64,000 nt of DNA from Agapanthus africanus (Eukaryota; Streptophyta; Magnoliopsida; Asparagales; Amaryllidaceae): the NCBI GenBank assembly GCA_030015575.1, contig CM057347.1:510387176-510451175 (forward strand), given 5' to 3'. Shown piece after piece: positions 1-10,780 of the stretch (its first letter is position 1; the number at the start of each line of letters is the position of its first letter). The notes below the pieces were generated by a model that saw only the letters and a program-made list of their open reading frames with translations, did not search any database and was not told the DNA's origin. Made by a program: the position numbers and the translations under genes.

Positions 1-248
1 AAGAAGGCAAGATGAGGTGCCTTTCCTTTTGGGCAGTCAGAGATGTTGCACTGTTTCCTGGTCTGTACAGCACTTACATTTTTACCTTTCATTCTTCGCT
101 TATTTACGAATGAGCCACTGAGTAGGTAAAAAGCTGCTGTTCTTCTATTAAAAAAAAATTATATTTATATTCTTTTAATGGAGAAGTCTAAAATAGGTGT
201 GTTTTATACGCAAGGCTGACCAGGAGCTGTCCTCTTACATTATGTTTC

Positions 249-398
249 AGGACCGGAGATGGTGGTATTATTTTCAATGCTGGGGAATCCAATTCGCACA
301 TCATCCATCAAGCAAATAAAACATTCATGGGTCCTTCTGTTTTCCATCCACCCCCACTATTGGATGGGCATAATAGCATCAATACTATTATTTCATAA
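249..398 (+). other. Possible terminal exon fragment (weak)
   Basis: A pyrimidine-rich tract ending in tttcag at 245-250 is followed by an open frame read from 252 (starting ACC GGA GAT) that ends at a TAA at 396-398. The frame gives a mixed, protein-like composition beginning TGDGGIIFNAG and running about 48 residues. There is no start codon, so it would have to be an internal or last exon joined to sequence left of the window. I do not recognise the protein. Chance open reading is a real alternative, since a 147-base open frame is not rare. Confidence 0.2.
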
Positions 399-1149
399 TA
401 GCATACACCCCAAATACTCGTTTTGTTCATTGTTTGTCGGAATATAATTTTAAAATATTAAATATATTTTACTTTTGGTCTTTCTTTGGGATACGATTTG
501 GCAAATGGAAAGAATAAAGAAAGTAGTAAAATGATAAAGTAGTTAGAAAGCGGGAAGGGAAGAAAGTAGTAAAGAATGTTTATTTAGGTCTTAAAAAATA
601 GAAAAGCTGATGAGTTGAAAATTATGTGGCAAAAAAAATTTATATAAATTTGAGAAACAAGGATTAATCTGATAATCAAACATAATAGAAAGAAAATACA
701 TTTAAAAAGGTGCTAAATATGAGTTTTGTTCACCTTCAAGCTTTAAAGCTTGAAATTGAAAATTAGAAAAAAGGCGATGCGGCGAGGAAAGTAATGCTCA
801 CTTTCCTTTCAATTTCTTCAATCCCAAACAAAGAAATTAAATACTTTCTCCACTTTCTCACCTTCTTTCTTCACTTTCTATTTGCTAAGCATGCCTGAAG
901 TTTGCAGTGCTTTGACTTTTTTCTGACCGTTTGAGAGTAATATAAACCGGGTGGTGAGCTCAAGATTTGGTAAGCTATCATGCTCTATGGCTTTTATTTA
1001 TTTAGAAATAAATGTGTCTGACTCTCTAGATTTAGAAACCAATTAGAAAAACTCTCGAGACAAAAAATCCTAGTAGTAGAAAACTCCTTAAATCCAAAAG
1101 ATTATATGTTTAAGTCTTTATAATACAACCAACTACTTTTTATTTTTTA

Positions 1150-1385
1150 CATTCCAATATTATCCTTGCCGGGTTCTGTCAGATAATTGCTACATTTAAT
1201 AAGTAAACTACTATATTTAGTATGTAGATTGCTACATTTGATAAATGCAGTAGTTATCTGCTAAGTGTAGCAGTTAATAAAACCGCTACATCTAATAAAC
1301 ACAACGGTTATCTGCTAAGTGTAGCACTTAATATGATAATTTACCTACTAAATGTAGCGGTTTACCTACTAAATACAGCAGTTAT
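1150..1385. repeat. Cluster of degenerate short motifs in both orientations
   Basis: Variants of a ~20-base motif, such as CTGCTAAGTGTAGCAGTTA and CTACTAAATGTAGCGGTTTA, recur about eight times and in both orientations, often as GCTACATTTAATAA on one side and its complement on the other. Clusters of short inverted motifs like this are typical of the subterminal regions of some DNA transposons, but no terminal inverted repeat or transposase is visible. The array stops about 50 bases before the truncated Copia-1 LTR. Confidence 0.45.
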
Positions 1386-1433
1386 ATGCCAGAAATTGGC
1401 AAGAGTAATATGAGAATATTAAAAAATAAAAAT

Positions 1434-2566
1434 TGCCAGCGTAGTGTCGAGTCTTTAGAGTCCCACACAGAAAGCTATTCGCCTTTAGGCAAAAGAGTAG
1501 AGGTCGCATGGTTTTGCGACAGGTCGCATGGTTTTGCGACAGGGTTCGGTCACATCCGTGCACTTGTGCACATACAGTGTCCGGACAGTTAACACTAGCG
1601 GGCTTTGGTTTAAGCCAGATCCTAGTGTACGTTTTGGGATTGGTTTTATCCAGTATGTATTCGTGTTCCTCGGAACGCGGATGCGGGTGTGTATGCACAG
1701 TTGACGGAGAGACAGAGGCAGAGGATTCTCATTAGGGTTGTTGACCGTTGACTGTTGACTATTGACTTTTTGCTCAACCCTAATGAGAATATCATATGTG
1801 ATTAACAATAATATTAATTAAGTATTGTGGTGACATGGTTGTTGAGGGGTTGACTTTGTTGACTTGTTGACTTTGTTGACCGGTTGACTAGGTTGGACTA
1901 GTTGACCATCATGATGACAATGGCTATCATTTCATGGCAAAGACTTTTTACTTGCTTGTTCTCTTGTGCAATATGAGTGCATGAAATGATATAGCCATTT
2001 TGACTTAAACCATTTACACAATACTTGATTACTATTTTTGTGATGATGGTTTTGGATTATGAGAGCCAAGTGAGAAAAGTCTTGCTCATTCTATCATTTT
2101 CATTCTCTCTCTTGTGTTCTTGAGCTCTCATCTTCTTCCTCTTGCTCTCCCTCTCTTTAGTCTATGGTTCACTTGTCTCATGTGTTGAGAACCAAGAACC
2201 ATAGAGAAAATCCCAACACACTCTCCTCTACTCACTCTAGTTCACAAGGTTTAGCAAACCAAGTGAACTAGTTTCTTCAAAGTACGAAGAAGAAGCCAAA
2301 GGTAGAAGCTTTCAGGTGGATCGATTTTCGGCGCAAGGAGACGACGGGGTGAAACCGATCCGGACAACCATCGAGGCTTGAAGACGAAGGAGTTCAAGAA
2401 AGAAAGGTATAACCCCCTAACCGAGTAGTTAACAACTCCTAGTTAGATTGTTAGTTAGATATTTAACAAAGATCCGGTTTTGAGTCCATGTTACCGCCTC
2501 TAGAAAATTGTTTTTCATCAAATTCCGCATGCCCGAAAGTACCGGGAGAGGTAGCATGGACTTACA
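1434..2566 (+). repeat. Copia-1 5' LTR, truncated at its 5' end
   Basis: Matches the last 1133 bp of the full 3' LTR at 9648-10780 and ends in CA just before the primer-binding site. The first ~1012 bp present at 8636-9647 are missing; sequence left of 1434 is unrelated. Long open frames on both strands here (for example 1369-1698 minus and 1508-1735 plus) recur in every copy of this LTR and have no protein-family features, so they are not called as genes. Confidence 0.92.
1741..1906 (+). promoter_or_regulatory. Cluster of ten TTGAC (W-box core) motifs in the Copia LTR
   Basis: TTGAC occurs at 1741, 1748, 1755, 1762, 1850, 1859, 1867, 1876, 1884 and 1902, all on the plus strand (the transcribed strand of Copia-1). 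Most are followed by C or T, giving TTGAC(C/T), the core bound by plant WRKY factors. The cluster is kept in the 3' LTR (~9955-10121) and, as GTCAA on the plus strand, in both LTRs of minus-strand Copia-2 (~19709-19880 and ~27878-28045). A stress-responsive enhancer role is inferred. Confidence 0.55.
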
Positions 2567-2567
2567 G

Positions 2568-2580
2568 TGGTATCAGAGCC
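2568..2580 (+). other. Copia-1 primer-binding site (initiator tRNA-Met)
   Basis: TGGTATCAGAGCC starts two bases after the 5' LTR ends. TGGTATCAGAGC is the standard plant primer site complementary to the 3' end of initiator tRNA-Met, where minus-strand cDNA synthesis starts. Confidence 0.95.
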
Positions 2581-4669
2581 TAGTTAAACTCTATCTAACA
2601 TGTTAGCAAAATAACTAGAAGATCGATCAAACAAAAAGTCACGAAATACACCAAAAATTCATGCTTGCTGTCGATTTTCAAAGTACTGTAAAAGTAATAA
2701 ATCTTGATTCAAAAATCGACTTAGGGTTTTTATAGTAAACTGCAAAAATTTCATCCACTGAACCGATCAAAGCGCCGTGGAAACGCGGCGGGAGCGTGCT
2801 CCCGCCGCAGTTCCGCGGTCGAGTTGACTCGGCAGTGGGAAATTTTGGTTGCAGTTTGTTCAGTGGGGTATTTTGGGAATTTTGGAATATGTCTTTTTAG
2901 CCCAGATTTTCCAGAACGAAAATTTTGTGTTTGGGGCCTAAAAATCCGTATTTTTTGATCGAACTTCTAAAGACTAAAGTTGACGGGTTTTTATCTGTGA
3001 TGTGATATTTGTATTGAACGTCTGCTAATCGCTATATGTCGATTTGTGGGGGTTATACAAATCTGTGATCTGTAATGTTATTGGAATGTGTATATGAATT
3101 CATTGGATTGTCACGGGTGAATAGCCGGGGGTTGTGAGACGAGAGTTTTCTTTTCTTTCAATTCATGTAAATTTGTAAATTGATGTAATAATTATTTGTA
3201 TGGCCGCACAACCGGGTCGGGGTTGTAGCCGTCATTGTATAATTTCTTTTTACTGTTTTTGCTCCTAGGATAGACCCATGGAGGGGGTGCACAAACTACC
3301 GGGTATGCCGAAGTGCCGAGTGGCCTACTCACGGAGTTGAGGGAGGTTGCTTCGCTTCGGGTACTTGGCGGGTAGTTTGCCGCACCCGTAGGGGTCTTGG
3401 GTGGGGTATTGGCTATTCACCGCGACCGTGTAATCTGCTTTTCGTTACAGGCTCGTACGAATTGCGGGTTCCTAGTATATCCAATGTGTTCATCTGTGAT
3501 CTGAAATGGCTATCTTTGCAATATATCTATATATGATATTATTTAGGCGTTGCTTATGTTTTACAGCCGCGCTAGCCCAGCCCCCGCTCTGTCGTTAGTT
3601 AAGTAACCTAACGGGTAATGACGGGGCCCCGTGGCGAATGCGAATGGCATAAGCGTACGTCATATTTTGGTTGTTTTCTGCAATGGTAGGATTAAATGAT
3701 GGGACGCATTAAAAGAACTAATGCAAGAATATCACGCATTAAAAGAACTAATGCAAGAAAATAAACCAAGTAAAAGTCGTTGGAACACTTTCGAAAAACC
3801 ACTCGGTTCTTTTCAAAACCAACTTTTAAATGCGGAGCTTGAGCCACTCCTTTTAAAAGCTATCTCGTTCCATCGATTATATCAAGTTCACTACGTTCAC
3901 GGTTTAGCCAAAACCATTCGTAGCCCTCCGTCGTTTCACATGAATAGTCAATAGTATTCAAGCTATGTATGTTGGCCAAAGTCAAGGAATAGTGATTGGT
4001 AGCTATTGGGTATTCATGTGTAGCATAGATAGATGCGTTGGTTTGGGACAGTCGTACTGCCATTTTGGCCAAAGTCAAGGGTAGGTACGGGTGGATCCAA
4101 ATTAACCTGGAGAATGACGGGTAGAACTTGACATGTGACTTATGATATTTTGGCCAAAGTCAAGGTCATAAGAGCATGGGGCAAAAATCCACATCGGGAG
4201 TTTCAAAAGAACTGAAACTTGCTAGTGTTGCATACCATTTGGAGTGTGATGATTCTGGTAGGATTCCTTCAGTTTCGTCACACGATGATATTTGGATCCC
4301 GATCCTACTGTGAGTATATGCTACTCCTCAGGAAATTTCTCACTTAACGATCAATGCTGTAAACCAAGTAGGTGTCTAGAAAGGTGTTAGCGGGGCTACG
4401 CCCCCAGGGAAAAGAGGTTATTTAATTAAGGAACTTCGCGAAAGCGTTGGAAAACCTCCCTCGAAGTACCGACACTGGCCTGGCTGAACGGTTAAGCAAG
4501 TATTGTACGGTGAGATTGATCCTGACTAATTCTTCCTTTTTGGTTTGAGGAGGGATTCGAGAAACAATGGGAGCCATCCTGTTTAGACAAACTAAAAACC
4601 ATTCTAAACTTGCAAGAGCATCATGCTGAGTGTTTCTTCTCTCTCTCCTAATTGCAGCGACCAATCGAC
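2581..4669 (+). other. Copia-1 untranslated leader
   Basis: About 2.1 kb between primer site and gag start, without a convincing coding frame. It contains a near-perfect tandem pair of ~24 bases (GCATTAAAAGAACTAATGCA core, about 3707-3761) and three copies of TTGGCCAAAGTCAAGG. The Copia-2 leader (25152-27207, minus) is homologous throughout apart from small indels, for example around 2770-2870. Packaging and translation-control signals would be expected here but cannot be pinpointed. Confidence 0.75.
3972..4165 (+). repeat. Three spaced copies of TTGGCCAAAGTCAAGG in the leader
   Basis: Identical 16-base copies lie at 3972-3987, 4065-4080 and 4150-4165, spaced 93 and 85 bases apart, while the sequence between them is not repeated. 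Copia-2 keeps all three on the minus strand (25832-25847, 25739-25754, 25654-25669), one with a single change. The core TTGGCCAA is itself palindromic. Confidence 0.75.
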
Positions 4670-7600
4670 ATGACTGGACTTAAGTTACTTCTAGATAAAA
4701 ACATACTGACAGGGCCAAACTACAAAGATTGGCTCAGGAATGTCAAGATGGCAATCACTTACGACAAGCTGGGGTATCTTCTTACCACCAAAGCTCCTCC
4801 TGTCCCAGGTCCCAAAACCAGCGTCGCGGATAAGGAAATCCGTAAGACCTGGGAACTAGATTGCGCGAAGGCCAAGTGCCTCGTGCTTGCCTCTATGGAC
4901 AACGAACATCAGAGGAGGCACGAGAATATGGACCTCGAATCCATATTTCTCCATACAAAAGAACTGTATGGAGAGCAGTCTCGTATCGCAAGATACGAAG
5001 TGTCGAAGAAGTTATTTTCGGCAAGGTTGGCCGTCGGATCATCGGTAGCGGAACACGTGCTTAAGATGATTGGCTACATAGAAGAGCTCGCGGACCTTGG
5101 GACCACGTTGGAGAATGAGCTCTATACGGACTTGATTCTCCAATCCCTTCCTTCCACTTACGCCCAGTTTATCCTGAACTTCAACTTACAAGAAAAAGAA
5201 GTTGAACTTTCAGAACTCCTCAACATGCTGAGGAGCGCAGAGGGCACCCTACAGAAAGGTAGGGAAACATCCACTTTGTTTGTAGAAGGATCTTCCTCTT
5301 CTAGGTCCAAGGCGAAAGCCAAGGGAAAGAAGAAGAAAGCCTCCGCCAAACCAAGGGGCGGTGTTAGTAAAGTGGATACGAAGGGAAAGGCAAAAGCAAC
5401 AAAGAAAGTGGGAAAGCTTGTGGATAAGGAAGAATGCTTTTATTGTCATAAGAAAGGACACTGGAAGAATGATTGCAGGACTTGGAAAGCCAGAACACAG
5501 GATCTGAAGCAGGTTGCGGCTTCAGCTTCAGGTGTGTATGTTATTGAAAACTGTCTTTCAATAAACTCTACTTCCTGGGTATTGGATACCGGATCAGGAT
5601 CTCATATCTGTAATTCCTTGCAGGCGTTGAGAAACCGTAAGGTTTTGAAGGCAGGTGACATGACCCTCAAAGTTGCAAACGGAGCTAGCATGGATGCTAA
5701 GGCCGTGGGGGACTATCTCCTGGGAATGTCAGATGGACATGTTTTGGTTTTGCGTAATTGCTTTTTTGTACCCAACGCAACTTGTAATATCATTTCTGTA
5801 TCTTTGGTTTCTAAAGAAGGTTATGAATTTGCGTTTGTAAGTAATGTTGTAAACATTCACCTTAATCAAGTTCTGATTGGGTCAGGTACATTGAGCAATG
5901 GTATATACGTATTAAACCAACCACAGATTTTCAATGTCCAGAATACACACAAAAGGAAGTCTCCGGAAATAAATCAGACTTTCTTATGGCATTGTAGACT
6001 GGGTCACATCAATGAGAGAAAGTTGACGAAGTTACATACAGAAGGATATTTGAAACCGTTCGAATATCAATCGTATGCCACTTGTCAATCCTGTCTCAAA
6101 GGAAAGATGACAAAGACTCCGTTCACTGGACACGGAGTAAGAGCGAGCGAGCTCTTGGGACTCGTACACAGCGACATGTGCGGTCCAATGTCTACACATG
6201 CGTGAAGCGGTTATTCTTACTTCATTACTTTTACGGATGACTTTTCAAGGTACGGTTATGTCTTCTTAATGAAACATAAGTCCGAAGCCTTTGGAAAATT
6301 CCAGGAATATAAGAATGAAGTAGAAAAACAAACCGGCAAAAGTATCAAGATTCTAAGATCGGATCGAGGTGGTGAATACTTAAGTGCCGAGTTCCTGGAC
6401 TATTTAAAAGAGAACGAAATTCTCTCTCAGCTTACTCCTCCATACACTCCGCAACATAACGGTGTATCGGAGAGACGGAACCGAACCCTATTGGATATGG
6501 TACGGTCCATGATGAGTAACGCTGAGTTACCGCGATCATTCTTGGGGTATGCGCTAGAATCAGCTGCATACCTTTTGAACCGAGTTCCCACTAAGACTGT
6601 GCCTACTACACCATATGAGATGTGGTGTGGGAAGAGACCCTATCTTAATTACATTAAGACATGGGGAAGTCCAGCTTTTGTCAAAAAGCAGCATGCGGAC
6701 AAGCTCGAGGCACGCTCAGTACAGTGCAAGTTCGTGGGATATCCAAAGAACTCCAAGGGATATTTCTTCTATTGCGAAGAGGAACAAAAGGTTTTTGTTT
6801 CTCGTCATGCCCACTTTCTAGAACACCAGTTCTTAGAAAAGGAAATTAGTGGGAGCGCAGTAGAACTGGAAGAAATTCCAGAACCACGAGCTATTACTGA
6901 AAGCTTAGTGGAACCAGAGGGTTCAAAAGAACAAGACATTCCTACGCCGCTCCGCAGGAGTAGTAGGCAGTCTCATCCGCCCGAGAGATACTACGGTTTT
7001 CTCATAGACGGGGATAGAGAGGATTGCATCATAGATTATGATGAGCCTACTAGCTTCCAGCAGGCCGTTCAGAGCGTTGACTCGGTAAAATGGCTGGATG
7101 CAATGCGGACCGAAATGGAGTCCATATACACCAACAAAGTATGGACGTTGGACATTGCTCCAGACGGGGTAAAACCCGTAGGATGCAAGTGGATTTTCAA
7201 AAGGAAGATTGGTGTAGATGGACAGGTTGAGACCTATAAAGCTAGACTTGTTGCAAAGGGTTTCCGTCAAAGACTTGGCTTGGACTATGATGAAACCTTT
7301 TCTCCAGTGGCTATGCTGAAATCTATTCGGATCCTTCTTGCCATTGCTGCCTTCCACGATTATGAGATCTGGCAAATGGACGTAAAGACCGCTTTTCTAA
7401 ATGGAAATTTAGAGGAGTGTGTCTATATGGACCAACCAGAGGGTTTCATTCAGAGTGGGAGCAGCGGAAAGGTGTGCAAGTTGCTTAAGTCCATCTATGG
7501 ACTAAAGCAGGCATCGCGGAGTTGGAACATCTGTTTTGATGAGACGGTCAAGGAATTTGGCTTTATCAAAAATCCAGATGAACCATGCATCTATAGTAGA

Positions 7601-8621
7601 TTTATAGCGAGAACTGTAGTATTCCTCGTTTTATACGTGGATGACATTCTCTTAATAGGAAATGACATTCCTATGCTACAATCTGTCAAGGGGTTCTTGT
7701 CATACAGGTTCTCCATGAAAGACCTGGGTGATGCCTCGTATATCCTGGGGATCCGGATCTATCGTGATAGATCCAAGAGGATATTAGGACTTTCACAGTC
7801 CAGGTACATCGACACCATACTGAAAAGATTCAGTATGGAAGATTCCAAGCGCGGTAACCTACCGGCTTGTCACGGGATCACCCTCTCTAAAGAGATGTCT
7901 CCCAAGACTGATTTGGAGAGGGATCGCATGTCTATTATACCCTACGCTTCTGCGGTAGGCTCTATAATGTATGCGATGTTGTGTACCAGACCGGATGTAG
8001 CTTATGCACTGAGTGTGGTAAGCCGGTATCAGTAAAAACCCTGGGGAGAAACACTGGATAGCGGTAAAGAACATTCTCAAGTACCTGAGAAGGACTAAGG
8101 AGATGTTCTTGGTGTATGGTGGAAAAGACCTCCAGATCGAGGCCTTTGCTGACTCCAGCTTCCAGAGTGACAAGGATGATTCCAAGTCCATGTCGGGTTT
8201 TGTCTTTACCCTCAATGGAGGGGCGGTGTGTTGGAAGAGTTCCAAACAGGAAACCGTTGCAGACTCAACGATGGAAGCGGAATACATCGTTGTATCTGAT
8301 GCCGCAAAAGAAGCTGTCTGGATGAGGAAGTTCTTGAAAGAACTTCAGGTGGTTCCGTCCATTGTTGATCCAATACCTCTGTATTGCGACAACAACGGGG
8401 CTATAGCTTTAGCGAAGGAACCCAGGTCCCATCAGAGATCCAGACACATCTTGAGGCGGTATCACCTGATCAGGGAGATCGTGGATCGCCAGGAGATCGA
8501 GGTTCGGAGGGTTGCTTCAGATGATAACACTGCAGATCCATTCACCAAGGCCTTGCCCCAGACTCAGTTCGAGCGGCTGATCGAGATGACAGGTCTTCGA
8601 TACGCCAGTACATGGCCTTAG
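4670..8621 (+). pseudogene. Copia-1 gag-pol polyprotein, broken by a stop and a frameshift
   Basis: The open frame extends to a TTG at 4652, but the first ATG is 4670 (MTGLKLLLDK), which I take as the start. Domains in order: gag; CCHC zinc knuckle CFYCHKKGHWKNDC near residue 256; lysine-rich linker before it; aspartic protease LDTGSGS near residue 306; integrase HHCC region (WHCRLGH near residue 440) and D-35-E core (D of SDRGGEY, E of SERRNR); RT with YVDD near 7637-7648; RNase H with ADSSF and STMEAEY. Breaks: TGA at 6203-6205 inside integrase where Copia-2 has CGA, and a TAA plus one-base length change at about 8033-8045 just before RNase H. Apart from these two lesions the frame is complete, so the element was probably active recently. 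Not functional as it stands. Confidence 0.9.
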
Positions 8622-8624
8622 TGC

Positions 8625-8635
8625 AAGTGGGAGAT
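8625..8635 (+). other. Copia-1 polypurine tract
   Basis: AAGTGGGAGAT lies directly before the TGTTAG start of the 3' LTR and four bases after the RNase H stop codon. The same tract is found in Copia-2 at 21195-21205 on the minus strand. It would prime plus-strand cDNA synthesis. Confidence 0.8.
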
Positions 8636-10780
8636 TGTTAGTGTATATGCCCTAGAGGCCATTACTGTATCATACTAGTTTGTATATTACTTAATGGAAG
8701 CTTGGGATATTCACCCTGTATATACAATCTTGCTCAAAATAGTAGTATGCTACTTGGTTTGTTTCTACTTCAATGTGTACTTGTGTTTATTTTAGTATAT
8801 CACCTATACACATTAGTGGAGCCCTTAGGATCTTTGCTTGATTACCAGCGTTGTGATGGCAGTCACACTAGTGGGGGCTGGGTAATCTATAAGCACATCC
8901 TTATGCAGGTCCCTAGTCGTAGGACTATCGAGACAGGGCATCGATACTCCGGAGTAGACTAGCGCATGCGCTTCTCGTCCCAGTGTGGGAGACGGTCTGT
9001 CCCACAGCCGTTAGTACGTCGTACTGGAGATAGTATGCGGGTGCTCGTTAGGTTACGAGTACACTGGACAGGACTCGTCGGGAACTGACCGGTTGGTATT
9101 ATACCTATCGTCGGTTATCAGTTCCCAGGTGACATGAGTACAGCTTAGTCCGCTGACTTGACACTATCACTTCGCCTCGAGTGTGTTCCCACTGTACTTT
9201 GATTACTACCCTACCACGGCTCAAAGGAGTCGTGCAAACAGGTAGTAGTTGGGTGCAGTCCTGAAGCACTTGGAGGCAGTGACGGTTAGACAGGATTCGT
9301 CTCTCCCGGTATTGGGGGTTGATATCGCGCTGTGTCTAGGAGAGCCATTACACGAGTAGTCCCTGGCCAGGGCAAGCGAGATATACTGGTAGGCTTCCAG
9401 TGCTATCTCAGGGTGTTTTGGGCTTCACTCCGACACGACTTGTACCGCTATTAGGGGACTGACGTTTACCGCCCGTCTAGGCCCGCCATGCGATGTATCA
9501 GACGAACAGACCGGACTGTACGGAGATTGTCACATTCAGGCTCAGTAGGAGTTCAGATGGGTTTCACCTCGTCAGTCTTCTTGTCGGCATCTACCTGGGG
9601 ACCGTTACGCACAGCTAGTGCCGCTTGCGGTCTATGGTTAAACCCACTGCCAGCGTAGTGTCGAGTCTTTAGAGTCCCACACAGAAAGCTATTCGCCTTT
9701 AGGCAAAAGAGTAGAGGTCGCATGGTTTTGCGACAGGTCGCATGGTTTTGCGACCGGGTTCGGTCACATCCGTGCACTTGTGCACGTACAGTGTCCGGAC
9801 AGTTAACACTAGCGGGCTTTGGTTTAAGCCAGATCCTAGTGTACGTTTTGGGATTGGTTTTATCCAGTATGTATTCGTGTTCCTCGGAACGCGGATGCGG
9901 GTGTGTATGCACAGTTGACGGAGAGACAGAGGCAGAGAATTCTCATTAGGGTTGTTGACCGTTGACTGTTGACTATTGACTTTTTGCTCAACCCTAATGA
10001 GAATATCATATGTGATTAACAATAATATTAATTAAGTATTGTGGTGACATGGTTGTTGAGGGGTTGACTTTGTTGATTTGTTGACTTTGTTGACCGGTTG
10101 ACTAGGTTGGACTAGTTGACCATCATGATGACAATGGCTATCATTTCATGGCAAAGACTTTTTACTTGCTTGTTCTCTTGTGCAATATGAGTGCATGAAA
10201 TGATATAGCCATTTTGACTTAAACCATTTACACAATACTTGATTATTATTTTTGTGATGATGGTTTTGGATTATGAGAGCCAAGTGAGAAAAGTCTTGCT
10301 CATTCTATCATTTTCATTCTCTCTCTTGTGTTCTTGAGCTCTCATCTTCTTCCTCTTGCTCTCCCTCTCATTAGTCTATGGTTCACTTGTCTCATGTGTT
10401 GAGAACCAAGAACCATAGAGAAAATCCCAACACACTCTCCTCTACTCACTCTAGTTCACAAGGTTTAGCAAACCAAGTGAACTAGTTTCTTCAAAGTACG
10501 AAGAAGAAGCCAAATGTAGAAGCTTTCAGGTGGATCGATCTTCGGCGCAAGAAGACGACGGGGTGAAGCCGATCCGGACAACCATCGAGGCTTGAAGACG
10601 AAGGAGTTCAAGAAAGAAAGGTATAACCCCCTAACCGAGTAGTTAACAACTCCTAGTTAGGTTGTTAGTTAGATGTTTAACAAAGATCCGGTTTTGAGTC
10701 CATGTTACCACCTCTAGAAAATTGTTTTTCATCAAATTCCGCATGCCCGAAAGTACCGGGAGAGGTAGCATGAACTTACA
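8636..10780 (+). repeat. Copia-1 3' LTR (full length, 2145 bp)
   Basis: Starts TGTTAGTGTATATGCCCTAG and ends CTTACA, with TG...CA ends. Its length agrees with the Copia-2 LTRs (2143 and 2142 bp). Carries the TTGAC cluster near 9955-10121. Directly followed by gypsy G1 gag sequence, so the right target duplication should be 10781-10785 (cattt), which has no partner because of the deletion at the left end. Confidence 0.93.

Larger units (their letters stand above)
1..1433. other. Left flank outside the retrotransposon nest
   Basis: AT-rich sequence with no similarity that I can see to the elements to its right. It contains poly-A and poly-T runs, a pyrimidine-rich stretch around 800-880, one weak exon candidate (249-398) and a cluster of short degenerate motifs (about 1150-1385). 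The junction at 1433/1434 is where Copia-1 LTR sequence begins abruptly. No gene can be called with confidence. It could be intergenic or intronic host DNA, or the non-coding part of another transposon. Confidence 0.5.
1434..10780 (+). mobile_element. Copia-1: Ty1/copia LTR retrotransposon (Tork/TAR/Angela-like), 5' LTR truncated
   Basis: Complete except for the first ~1 kb of its 5' LTR. Order: truncated LTR (1434-2566), perfect tRNA-iMet primer site (2568-2580), 2.1 kb untranslated leader, gag-protease-integrase-RT-RNase H frame (4670-8621), polypurine tract, full 3' LTR (8636-10780). Integrase before RT is the copia order. The truncated LTR matches 9648-10780 over the same length (1133 bp) with about 14 differences by eye, so insertion looks recent. 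It lies inside the gag of gypsy G1, whose frame resumes at 10781. The left target duplication cannot be checked because that end is deleted. Copia-2 is a close relative. Confidence 0.93.

Noticed and set aside
1369..1808. Open frames of 68-119 codons on both strands (also 9553-10022, 19810-20279, 27978-28447)
   Set aside because: They lie in the Copia LTR and recur in each copy on overlapping frames of both strands; none has a domain or a stable frame, so they are by-products of LTR sequence.
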